Assembly: GCF_031877795.1 (NCBI RefSeq)
Contig: NC_133933.1
Span: 69,146,003-69,210,002 of the forward strand
DNA: 64,000 nt
Origin: Strix aluco
Lineage: Eukaryota > Chordata > Aves > Strigiformes > Strigidae
Reading direction: 5' to 3'
Positions 38,301 to 49,512 of the stretch are shown here, piece after piece (the first letter of the stretch is position 1; every line of letters begins with the position of its first letter). A program made the position numbers and the translations under genes. The notes beneath the pieces were generated by a model. That model searched no databases, was not told where the DNA came from, and saw only the letters and a list, made by a program, of their open reading frames with translations.

Positions 38301-38623
38301 GCCTAGACACGCCGGTCTCCGCCGCTCGGCAGCGCTGGGTTATGCCCGAAGCGGCCCCGGCCGTTACAATCCCCCCGGGGCCGGGCACGCAATTTCGGGG
38401 ACTCGGGCGCGGGGCAGCCGGTGCCCCCTGGGAAGCCTCGCCGGTTGCCGGGGAACGGGCCGTTTCCCCTGGAGGATGCTCTGCCGTCTTCCCCTCCCGG
38501 ACACGGCGGCCCCAGCCACGCACCGCCCGTCCCGGGGAGGAGGGAGGGGGGGTACGGCACCGCGACGGGAGGTGCCGTCGGGCCCGCGGCGAGGCGGGGG
38601 AGGCTCCGCGCCGCCTCCCTCAC
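32374..38623 (-). other. TBPL1 first intron (5' UTR intron)
   Basis: Inferred from the good acceptor in front of the first coding exon and from the CpG-island promoter 6 kb upstream. The sequence is AT-rich and unique, with an AT/AG dinucleotide tract near 32594-32618. No coding exon was recognised. If the other candidate donor is used, the intron starts at 38810 instead. Confidence 0.6.
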
Positions 38624-39480
38624 CTCAGCCGGGAAGGGACGCGGGGGGGGGGGCCCGCGCCCACCCACCCCCACCCCCCGGCGCGCGCGGGCGGGCGGCG
38701 GGGCCGCGTCCCCCCGGGGCAGGGGCTGCGGGGTCCGCCGGGCCGCGGCCCCCCGAGGCGGCGGCGAGAAAGAAGAGGAGCGCGGCCCGTCGGCGGACAG
38801 CAGCCGTTACCGTGCGGGCGGGCGGGCGGCTGGGCGGTTGGCGGCGGCGGTCGGGGCGGGGCGGAGCGGGGTGCCGGTTGCTAGGCGCCCCGCCGCTGGC
38901 GCCCGGCGGCGTTCCGGGTCCTGGGCCGACTCCCCGCGACAATAAACATCCCCCAGCGCCGCGGGCATAGACGCGGCGCCGGCTAGAGCGGCCGCCGGAA
39001 GTCACGGCGGCGGGAGGGTGGTGGGGGGGGAAGGGGCCGCGCTAGCAGCGCACTTCCGCTTTCGTCTGCCGCCCCCCAGGCGCGGCGGGCGGTGGCACCG
39101 CCTGGGGCGGGTGGCGGCTCCGGGCCGCCCCGCAGTGGCCTAATCGGGCAGTTACGGCGCCGGCCCTCGTTCCCCGGCGCTGGGGCCCGCTGCTCCCTGC
39201 CGCCTGTTGTAGTGCCGGCGCTGCCTCAGCGGCCCAGGCCGGGCGCAGCTAGGCCTTTACCTGCCGCGGCGCCCGTCGTGAGGCTCCCCCTTAGCAGCCG
39301 CGTTGCCTCAGAGCCGCCCAGGGAGCTTCGGAGGCCGCGCAGCAGGCGGGGAATTTTTCTGGTGGACTTTTTCCGGCTGTGCAGCAGGAGGGCTGGGTGT
39401 GGGCCACCCTGGAAGCCCCTGCCTGCACGCCTGCTGCCGGTGGGCCCGTGGTACGCGGCTTTTGGCCGACTGATACAGGC
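38230..39480. promoter_or_regulatory. TBPL1: CpG-island promoter of TBPL1, possibly bidirectional
   Basis: About 1.25 kb of strongly GC- and CpG-rich DNA upstream of TBPL1. On the minus strand it offers two donors for a non-coding first exon: CTGAG|gtgagg ending at 38624 (strong) and GCACG|gtaacg ending at 38811 (weaker). No clear TATA box was seen. Two ETS-type motifs in opposite directions, CCGGAAGT (38995-39002) and ACTTCCG (39052-39058), are typical of housekeeping and bidirectional promoters. An 11-G run at 38643-38653 sits in G/C-block sequence. The open frames through it are composition artefacts. Exact start sites cannot be read from sequence. Confidence 0.8.
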
Positions 39481-42400
39481 TTGATCCCAACCGCATCGTC
39501 TGAGGGAGCACCTTTCTCTGCAAACCGGCAGGAGATCGGATCCAGTTTGCAAATCAGACGGTGTGAACGCTCATTCCACATATCTGGCGTTTCTGTGAGG
39601 CCACTTGCCCTCAGACCTCTTTAGCTTGCGGCACACACTCGATGGCTGGCTGGGCAGCTCCGTGCGCGCTCTGACCGAACCGAGCGGTCAGCGCTGGTCT
39701 GACACAATCCAGCAATCGTTACCTAGGACTCGGCAGCAACATGCTGCCACTGTTGCTGCTGTGTATATGTGTGTTGCACTGCAGCAGGATTCTGGTCACT
39801 GCCTCTTACAAATGCTTTAATGATTTTTTTTTTTTTTAAATTTAATTTAAAGCAACGTTGTTTGGTGCTGAAGGGATAGTCCACAGCACTAAACTGTGGT
39901 ACCTTGTGTGTGAGCAGAGTACTGACGCCAAGTAAAACAAAGGTAGAAGCAGGTGTCTGAGAAGCCTCAAATATTCCCAAGTCCCCTGAGGACTGTATGG
40001 CCCTCAGCAGTTTTTTGTGATTTTAATGTTAAAATGACTAAAGTAAGACTGCTGCTGTGCACTCTTCCAATATGCAGCTTGTTTAATATTTGAAAAAAGA
40101 GTACATGGTGCACACTTTGAGGAGAGCAGAAAGGGACACGAGGACACAGAGTGGCTGGGATGGCACTGGTTCTCTCTGTCCAGGACAGTCCTCCAAATGT
40201 GGCACTGTCCCACGTATGCTGTCGGTAGGGAATAGAGCTTCTGATATCTTTCAGCTATACTTACATTTTCTGTTGGAAGAGCTGTTTGTTGTGCTTCACT
40301 TGGGAACCCAGGAGCAAATGAGTGTGGCTGCGGTGTGGCCAATTAAAGACCCACCACCCAGACTGAAGAATGAAATAAAGTTTCCAGGTAGATTTTAGGT
40401 TTATAAAGACACATCAATCTTTAGAGAAGAAGTATATCATATGTATATTTATATGTGTGTAGTGTAGAGTATTCACTGTATTGACCTGAAATTGAGGTTC
40501 TGTCATTATGTACTTTCCGTGTGTGAAGTGATAGCAGAATAGCGTTAATTATGATAGGGGAAACAATATGAAATTTAAATTTTGAAGTCTTCAGAGTTGG
40601 GATGTTTTCCTCTGCTAGATTCAATTTAATCCTTGAAATGCATTACCAGGTTCACTTATCAAGAATAATTATTTCAGGTTCTCACTTCAAATCGGCAGCA
40701 TCGCTGGTTAACGCCGGTTTTGCTTCCCTGTTAGGCCGGCCTCGCAGCAGCGTGCGGCAGCGCTGCCACCCGGCGCCTTCGTACAGAAACGCATCCACCG
40801 CAGCTTGGTGAAGGTGGTCAAGTGAGGCAAGCCTCTGGAAACAGGGAGTCTGGATTTAGAGCAACTGTTACCACAGTTAAGTAACTCTGCACGGGATCTC
40901 CAGCATTTTTATGGAGTGCCTTAAGGCTGTTTTAATTCTGTATGCGCTTCAGCCTAAAGGCTCTGAGTCATTACAATTAACACTGCTAATATGGGTAGAT
41001 TGTTATGATGTCTTCTCCCTGACAGTTCTTTCGAGGAGCTATATAGCTGTATCACAACTGATGCTGATTTTTTTTTTCTGATTATCTATGAAGAAAACCC
41101 TGATTTTGCTTGAATTCTGAGCTTCTGTATTTATATCATGCTCATAAAGGTCTACATAAATTCAACACAAAATGTCTTCTAGCAAATACACATCCATTGT
41201 CTATCTCCACATGTTTGCTCTTTTCAGGATATAACTTTTTCTAGCAGGTGTTCCACAGAAATGTGCAGTCATCACTGGACATAAAGAAAATTTTTTTACT
41301 GATGGAGGGATGAACCCTTACCATTTCAAAGTTTTGACTGCTTTGTCAATCCAAGCTTTTCCTGTTTAGTCTAGGACATGTTCTGAAGATTGCCTCTTTA
41401 AATATATATTTGCAAAATGTGAAAATGTATGCAAGTAGTTATGATCACATTAACATGGAATGCAAATAAGGTGATTGGGCACCTACTTAATTTGACGTGT
41501 AAGTTTATCAGTTGTGTGTGCAATTTTATTCCACACCTATCTAGTTACAAAACTGGTTATCCTGTCCTTATGTTCTCCCCCTCCCGGTCTGAATCTCTCT
41601 GTGCAACTCTCTTCTCCGTGGCTTCCACCACTAGTATGACTGAAATGCTAAGGATTTCCCACCTGCAGGAACTGTGTCCTCATCTGCCTCTCGCTATTGC
41701 TTGTTCTAACTTACCAGATGCTGTGCTGACATCAAACAGGGAAGGCACAGAGGCCATTTCTGACACTGTTGCTTCCTTACTATGTGATTTCATTTTCCTA
41801 TGCCTTTGTTTCTCAAATCCATCGTTTGGGAAGTAAAGAGGAGATGGAGGTGTGGGGAAGCTGTTTCCTGTGCTTGGACATTCTGCAGAGTGGATTTGTG
41901 GGCTGCTTGCGACCATCAGTACTAGTACAGTAAAAATAAGGATATCCAAAGTTTAGGACACTGCATATATTTTTGTTCTGTAATTATATCAGCGAGAGTG
42001 AACAAAGATGTAATTTCATTATGTTATTCAGCTCTTAACTGCAGGGTTCTGTCAAAAAATCACTCATCAAACTGAAGCAAATGCTTGCTTATCTGGATTT
42101 TTGCATTTTCACATGATTCATTTTCAGTCGTGTAAGGTCCAGTTGCAAGGTAGACTGTGGGAAAGTGTAGGGGTGAGAGAAGAAAGCTGGATGGCCCCTT
42201 GAGGCAGCCCACAGTGAAGACTAGATGAGGAGTTTTATACAGCTGCATCTTAAGTACTGTGGGCTCTGTGCAGAGGACTGTACTGAAGTATTTGTCTTTG
42301 AAGAGGAGGTACCTAGGAGCAAGCTGTATCTCTCACATTCCATAGAAATGACATTTTGTGGAATGGTCAACAGCTACATGTGTATAATACTGCAGGTTAA

Positions 42401-45400
42401 TTATGAGACATCTCCCAAGCTGGCAGCCAGCAGGGAACAAACTTAAACCTGTGGCAGGAGATCAGTCGGGGGGGAACCCTTTGCTCCAGGTCTTAGTTTA
42501 TAAGGTGAAACTGAACTCAAATGTGCCTTCTCGCACTTCTCTGATGATGTACAGTATGATAACTCATGCCAGCACTGTTAAACTGTTATCTCCCTGCCGT
42601 AAGTGGTACTTCAACCAGCTCCACAATATTCAAACATTCTGCTTAATTTTATAATATATATTATTTTCTATATTTGTATTTATATTAAAAAAGATACTAG
42701 TAACATGGAGCTGCTTGGCAATGGTGAGAAAGAGATACTCTGAGAGCATATATCAAATTTTGGCATCAGGGAGCTCAGAACTCAGGTAAAAGGGGAACTG
42801 CAGAGCCTAGTAGAGTTGGGCAACAAATGAATAGGGGTTTTCAGTGTCATAATTTAGAATATAATGTTGTTTAAATCTCATGTTATGTTTGTTCTTGAAC
42901 TTGGCCTCTTGCTCCTAGTGACCTCTAGTCTTAATATATTAAGTTATGAGATACAAAAGGAAAGGGGGTCCCCACTAAAAATTTTTGACCCATAAAACAA
43001 GATAGCAGGTTGACCGAGAAAACAAGAAGAGAACAAGGGTGGGGTGAGACAAAGGCATCAAGTACCTTTATCGCTCTAGCTTCTAAGGCTGCAGTGACAC
43101 TGATAAATAAAAGAGGGTCAAGGCTTATTTCTCATAGTGCTTGGTTGTTAGCAGGGTCCTTAGCATGCCTTTGGCCTGTCTGACTAACTTTCTCCCACAA
43201 AGTGTCCAAGCACAGTTTGGGAATAGCATGTGCCAGGGACTGTTCTTACCCTTTGGTGAGAGTAGAATAAAACGCAGGTATGTGTGGATGTGACCCCGGC
43301 CACAGCACTGGCTCTCAGAGCCAGATGATGGTCCACAGCCTGTTTTAGCTATACGAGCAAGTGTAGATATAGATATACAGCCTGAGAGAGAGGATCATTC
43401 CCTACACCCTTCTCATTCCTATCTTTACACTGAATCCAAAGAGCAAAGAGCCCTGGCGATTTCAGCATGCCTAGAACAGCTCATAAGTTTGTGCAGCAGA
43501 AGAGCTGGTGCCCTAAACCTACACCAAGCTTATGTGTGACCCTTCAGCCAGACAGCCGTCTGCTCTGCGCCTCTTTTTCTTCCCATCTGTATAATGATAA
43601 CAACCTCCTATAGAAAAACATTTGGTCATGAGGTGGCGGCAAGTGCTCCAAGGTAACTGCTGTCCTGTTTAATTTCTGCGTTGACTCTGAGGTGCCAGTG
43701 ATACAAAAGTCCCTATGTAAGAAAAAAACAACGTGTTATCGGTGAGGAAGAACTGTTCCCATTCTGGTCAGCCGGGCCGTCAGAAAGCATCACAAGAAAT
43801 AGGATGCTGAAGCAAGAGGCCGCACTGACACTTGGATTGCTTGTCGCACCCGATGGTCTTTGCCTCATCCCTGACGGGGGAGGGAAGTGCTGCCACAGCA
43901 GCCTGGGAAGCCATCCGGTGGGACAGTTATCTGTGTGAGCACATCCCTGGGAACGCTTGCTGCCTGTGCCCACTCCGCCTCCCCTGATGCTGCTGTGCAG
44001 GATTTCGCAGATGTTCCTCCCAGAGAAGGCAGCTGCAGCTTTCAACCTCCTGGTTTCCATCTCCCCGGTGGTCTGGCTCCACCCAGCCGTGATGGAGCTG
44101 CTGATAGTTTGTCCCTTCCCCAGCCCATCCTTTCACAAGCACTGAGCAGTAGTAGTCAGAGGAAGAGGAATTATTCTATGCCTTTTCCCCCCTTTCCTTT
44201 TGTCTCCTGGACATGTAGCTGTCCCTTTCCCTTTTTTCCCTAGTGTTTCTGATCTCCGTTTCTTAAACAGTGTGTAAACAACGGAGAGAAAACTCGAATG
44301 TGTGGATAATCCATATTTACAGTCAGATATGGTCTTATAGTTTACACAGCAGTCTGAGATGTAAATAAGTGTTGGTGTTTTTCTCCTTGCTTAAGGAAAT
44401 TGGCCTCTTAGAATTTAAAGTGAAGGAATGATTTACATTGGTTTTTATTCTCCTACTTTTGTTATGATCTTTTTTTTTCCTTGCAGGGGGGTTTGGATCT
44501 CTCCACTCCCCATGCAAGGACGGTGTAGCTGTGTGCACGCATGCGCATCGGCTTAAAAATGCATTTCATCTGTTTACAAGTTTCAGTTTAAGGGCAAAAC
44601 CCTAAGGCAAGAAAATGCGTCATCTTGGGATTCTTGTGACCCTAGGGTATGTCCACGCCGCATTTGGGAAATGCGATGACTGCATGCCTAGGCCTACTCA
44701 AAGTTGTTTTTATACAGCTAGCTCAGATACACCCGTGTCTGAAGTGAACTGAAGACAAATCAGTTACTTGCAGAACTTTACTGGGTTTGCAGTCTGCCGG
44801 CAGCAGTCCTTGCAAAGGTAACTCATGATTTTTCTCCCCATTCCTCCCGGAGGAATTTAGGTCAGAGTTATCTTCTCAGGGTTGCAGAAATTCACCAAGC
44901 CATAACACACCAGTAGCTTTGAAGCACTAGAGACAAAAAAAAGCCATTATTACTGGTTGTGCCACTTCCCATCCATAAAGCACACTGGGCTGAAGAGCAT
45001 GAAGCAATCCACAGCTGAATAGTGAGCACAAAGTTGTATCTACCCTGTGGGCCTGCATTTAGCAGCGCAGCCTTAACGCGGGAATAGTCAGTGCTACATG
45101 GGCCAGCAATGAACATGGCCAATTTGAATCGCTGGCTGTAGGGAGAAATTCTTATGGAGGCTTTTCTAGGTGTGTATATACATGGAAATTGCAGAATACT
45201 CTGTTGTTTGCTGCCACAGATCTCAATTTCATTGAAATAAAATTTCATTTCAATGTTATTGACAATTCTTTTGAAAACTCGTCCCTTTTGGGAGACTATG
45301 AGTGATAATCTATATTCAGATATCCAGACAGAAATTAGAAATACCCTCCATTTTTATCAGATGATACCCTCCACTTGTACACCAGATATATGTGAGTTTT

Positions 45401-47690
45401 GCTCTCTTTATTACCTGCAATTAGCTAATGTCTTTTGCTTATTTTATTTTTTTTAGCTACAAATAATAATGAAAGGCAATGACAATGGGGTTTTGGGAAA
45501 GATTGCCTTTTGAAAAATACATGCGATTCATTTAACAAGGAAGCCTGTCTTTCTGGGCAGACACAGCTGTGGAGTTACTCATACAAGTGTTTCAAACAAA
45601 CCTGTGATTGTGATCCTGTCATTATATCCAGGGTTCAAACCAGCTTCCCTGCAGAAGAAACCACACAGATATTCTGTGTCTTTTAATTTCCAAGGTGAGC
45701 TGGGAATTTCGACCATGGAGGCACTTTAAAGAGTGACCTGTCTAGCATATGTTCTCCTTGTGCAACTTGCAGCTCGGGGGCACGACCATCACTGTGACCT
45801 CGCTGCCCCAGTCAGCACCCAGGACAGCAAGGCATTGTGCAGGTGTCTGCAAAGCAGCTTTCTTGCTACGCTGATGTTTCAGACTGGCAGATTTCCAACC
45901 CAGCGAGAGGGTAAGATAAGTCTAAAATGTATTTTCTATAAGGGATGGAAAAATGCTTGCTCCTAAAGACCTTACGGACTGTGCACACTGCTGTGAAGCA
46001 GTACAACGTGGGCACCAAACCCAGGAGCCAGAGCACTGAGTGCAGCTCTGCAAAGAAAGGGTTTTTCTAGTCTCTAGCTGAACTGAAAAATGGTCATGAA
46101 GTAGTTGGGTGGAACTGGGTTTCCTTCAAAAAAAAAAAAAGAATAATAGTATTAAAATCAGATGGGACTAAACTAATTTTAGAGAGTTCTTATCTTAAAA
46201 CACATAAGTCCATAAGCACGTTTTCTATGAACTTGTATCCTGTGATTGAAGCAGTGTTTGAAGCTTCATCTACAGCTGGCACTCTGCTCCGTATGCTCTG
46301 ATACCTCTGATAAGGGCTGAGTTCATGTTGAAACCTTTCCTTTAGTTGCAGAATTTAAAGGTTTTTTTCTTTTCTCTACTGAGCTGCCTGCTTTCACAAA
46401 AAAAAAAAAAAATTACAGCAATTTAGATATCTTTGAGACCTCTGTCAAATTCAGTTGAAATCAGGCAATGAGTTCAAACGTTATTAGAGGAGAATGTATA
46501 CAGACACTCACGCAGCTGCATCTACATCCATGTAGATACAGAAAGATAAATCAAGTCAGCTTTGTTTCCACATGGAGAAAGGGTATATTTTGGTAAATAT
46601 TAAAATGCATCTCTTTATACAGAAAAGCAAGAAAGCAAATAAAATATTTTCTTTAAAATCATTAACATCAATATTTAAAAGGGTCCCCTGTTTTCCGTTA
46701 GCACGTTTGCGAGTTCCTTTCAAAATCATCAATTGCCTCAGTCAGACTAAACATACATTTTCTATTTGCAAATATTTTTCTGTAAAATTGCACTCAGCAG
46801 TGCAGAAGAATGATTTCTCTCATTGTTCTCCTGAGATACATGGTAAGACTTTTAATTCATCTAAGAAACTTGGGCCGTTGAAGCCAACTTCCAGTACAGT
46901 CTGGGCTGTGCCCTTACACCAGAAATCAGTGGACTGAGGGTTCCCAACCACATAAATGCCTCTGGAAAATATGTTCATTGTCTTCAAAATGGAGATAAAG
47001 CTGCTAATTGTTTTACAGTCAGAGTAAAGTCGTTATTTACCTTTCTGTGTACTGCTGGTTGCTTTTGTTTATTGCTTGTTGCTTTTTGCCTTTTTGTTTG
47101 TTGCTGCTCAGAGGCATGGACGGAAGAAGGTGGAGGATGCTTGAGGGATAGTTTCATCCCCAAGGGGCTTGCAATCAAGACGGCTAGATAAAGTGAATAG
47201 CAATAGCAGCACGAGAAATAACAGTGTCTACAGCCTCCTCTTACTGTTCCGCTTACATCGCAGCTTTTGGCACATGTCACGGCTGTGTCCCTCGCATTTC
47301 GTGGGGGACTATTGCATTTCTCCCTTCTTTGTCTATGCTGTGTTTCAGGTGGCAAATGAACAGTGAGCTCAGGTGGCAAATGAACTCAGAAGGGTGGGGA
47401 GGGTGCTGAGTGCGGTCAGGAAGCCCTGCAAAGCAGGGTGGCAAAGAAGCCATGTGAGAATATTCCGAATTTAATTCTTAGTTTTATGCGTATCTCAGAT
47501 GCCTACCAACTTCTGCTTTCTAGAAGGAAACCAGCACCTTGCTATGAGTCTCGAGCAGGCATTAGTGTGGATTTAAGTGGAGATTTTGAGTGGTTAAAGC
47601 CAACGGTTAATTTCAATTCAGTGGGTAAATCCAGTGGTTAAAATGGTATTTGTGCATTTGCTGCACCAGTCAGTTGCGCTCAGCTCAGGG
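39481..47690. other. TBPL1-TCF21 intergenic DNA
   Basis: About 8.2 kb of mostly AT-rich unique sequence with no recognisable exon, RNA gene or transposon. It includes a small isolated CpG-rich patch (about 40690-40800), a CpG-poor stretch with several homopolymer runs, and a 17-base duplication (47345-47361 and 47369-47385, tcaggtggcaaatgaac). Confidence 0.7.
47345..47385 (+). repeat. 17-bp direct repeat, 24-bp period
   Basis: tcaggtggcaaatgaac occurs at 47345-47361 and again at 47369-47385, a local tandem duplication. Confidence 0.9.
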
Positions 47691-48893
47691 TTGGAGGGCT
47701 CCAGTCTGTCTCCCCTCGAGAAAACAGCCATTCCTGAGGAATGTCCCAGTGCCGGGGCAAAGCTGCGCTCAGCGGCGCTGCCCCCTCTCCGGCCAGAGCT
47801 CGGCCTGGGCGAGGCGAGGCGCTGGGCAGCACGGTCAGTCGGCCCCACGCACGACAGCGAGGCCAGGCGAGGAGCTTTGCTTTGAACCGCGCGGGATGGA
47901 GATCCAGCCGTGACAGAGGGAGGTCAAACAGCTCTCCCCGTCAGAGCCGCTGGGACGACGCAGCAGGCCCTGGCCCTTTCCGTAACGCGGGCCCCGATGT
48001 TTGCTCACAGCGAGCTGCTTTAATTAAACCTAGCCTACGCATGAACCCGACCGGTGAATTTGGGTCGCCTGGAGGACGCGCCACCTCACTCGGGGCGGGC
48101 GGGGGGGGGAGGGTGGGGGGATGATGAGAAGAAACATCATCCGGCCCGCAGGGCTGCCCGGGGCGGCTGAGCGCCCGCCCCCGGGGGGTGCCCGGGGGGA
48201 GGCAGCGCCCGGGTGGGTCCGTGGGCCCCGCAACCCGGCCGGGGCGGAGGGCTCGGCCCGGGGGGCGGCCCCGCAGCCCCCCGCTGCCCCCCGGCCGGGC
48301 GCTGTCCCTCTCCTGCTTTCCGCCTGAAAGTACCCAGGTATCACACGGCACCGGGGGACGGTATTGAAAGAGCAAGTGAAGCGGAAATTTAAAGCCCCTC
48401 CGCTAATAATAACAGTATAAATAACCGAAGACGTCTTGTAAACAGTGCGGTCATAACCCCGAAACATTAAACAGCGCGGTGGGATCTGGCGCATCAGCTG
48501 CCGGCGGCCGCTGCCGGGGCAGGGGGAGCGCCCCGCGCTCCTCTTCACCTCGGCCTCGTCTCCCACGGGCGCGGTGAGCGATAGACGGGAGGCGTTTAAG
48601 TTAAAAAATGCCCGGCACCGAGGACCGGGGCCAGAGGGGGGATTCTCCGGCCGACTGTACTTCAAGAGCTAACTGCTCCCCTCCCCGCGGAGCGGCGCGG
48701 AACGGCCCGGGCGGCTCCAGCAGCGCCCGGGCGCCGGGCTGCGGGGCCGGGCCGGGCTCCCGCGACGAGGACGGGTCCCGGCCCAGCCCCTCCCTCCCCC
48801 AGGGATTTTTGCTCCCCTTCTGCCCTCCCGTGGCCCGGGGCGGAGGGGCGCGTTGCCGGCGGGGCGCCGGGCGAGCGCGGCCGGAGGCCGGCG

Positions 48894-48944
48894 GAGGCTC
48901 GGTCCTTCCCCCGCCGAAGGCTCGGTCCTTCCCCGGCCGAGCCC
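48894..48944 (+). repeat. GC-rich tandem duplication of about 24 bp
   Basis: aggctcggtccttcccc occurs twice, at about 48895-48911 and 48918-48934, with matching GC-rich flanks, just downstream of TCF21. Confidence 0.85.
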
Positions 48945-48979
48945 GACAGTCGGAAACGAACATTACACCGCAGTACGTT

Positions 48980-49422
48980 CAGTGGAAAGGAAGGTTTATT
49001 CACGGAAATAGAGCAAAACCTGCTTGAAGAAAATATATCTATATATCTTTAGGGTGAATTACTTCATAGAGATGACTGTCAAAGTCAGTTTTTCTAGGCA
49101 TCTACATATTTCACAGGTCTCAGACAAAAGATACACGCGTGGTAGGTTTTGTTTGATCTCTGTCTTTTCTCTAGTAGCGCTTGAACCAGCAAGGCTGTTG
49201 TTGCAGGACACTCGACTGTACACACATTTAATAAAGTTAAATAGAGTCGGGATCTCTCGGGGTGGAGTCTCTGCTAGGGCACATTTGGTCTCCTCCGCGC
49301 CGGGCGAGCACCTCTCCCCGTCGCTCGCCCCCGGGGCAGCGGCGGGGCCGCGGCGTGTCCCTGCCCGCCCCGCCGCCCGCTGCCCGGCCGCGCCGGGAGG
49401 CTGCTGGCCCGGCCGCCGGGGC
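48980..49422 (-). other. TCF21: TCF21 3' UTR
   Basis: About 440 bases between the TGA and the AATAAA at 49000-48995. It is AT-richer than the surrounding CpG island, as expected for a transcribed 3' UTR, and includes TATATATCTA-like sequence near 49036-49048. Confidence 0.6.
48995..49000 (-). terminator. TCF21: Poly(A) signal of TCF21
   Basis: AATAAA on the minus strand in the context tccgtgaataaaccttcc, the only such hexamer I see on this strand between the stop and the GC-rich DNA beyond; cleavage is expected 10-30 bases further left. Confidence 0.65.
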
Positions 49423-49512
49423 TCAGGATGCCGTCGGGCCGCACAAGCGGTTTGTGTTCACCACTTCTTTCAGGTCACTCTCGGGTTTGCCGGCTACCAT
49501 AAAAGGCCAAGT
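49423..49512 (-). CDS. TCF21: TCF21 coding exon 2 (residues 151-179)
   Basis: After the acceptor tcctggctacag the exon reads [20 protein letters not shown] then NRLCGPTAS and TGA (49425-49423). It matches the conserved C-terminus of vertebrate TCF21. Confidence 0.97.
   Translation of the reverse strand, partial: TWPFMVAGKPESDLKEVVNTNRLCGPTAS

Noticed and set aside
38342-38970. Overlapping 160-180-codon frames in the TBPL1 CpG island
   Set aside because: Several frames are open at once and rich in Arg, Gly, Pro and Ala, as expected from GC content; no known domain is visible.
48030-48665. 211-codon minus-strand frame downstream of TCF21
   Set aside because: Composition-driven in a CpG island, with competing open frames on both strands and no recognisable family; it starts beyond the TCF21 poly(A) signal.
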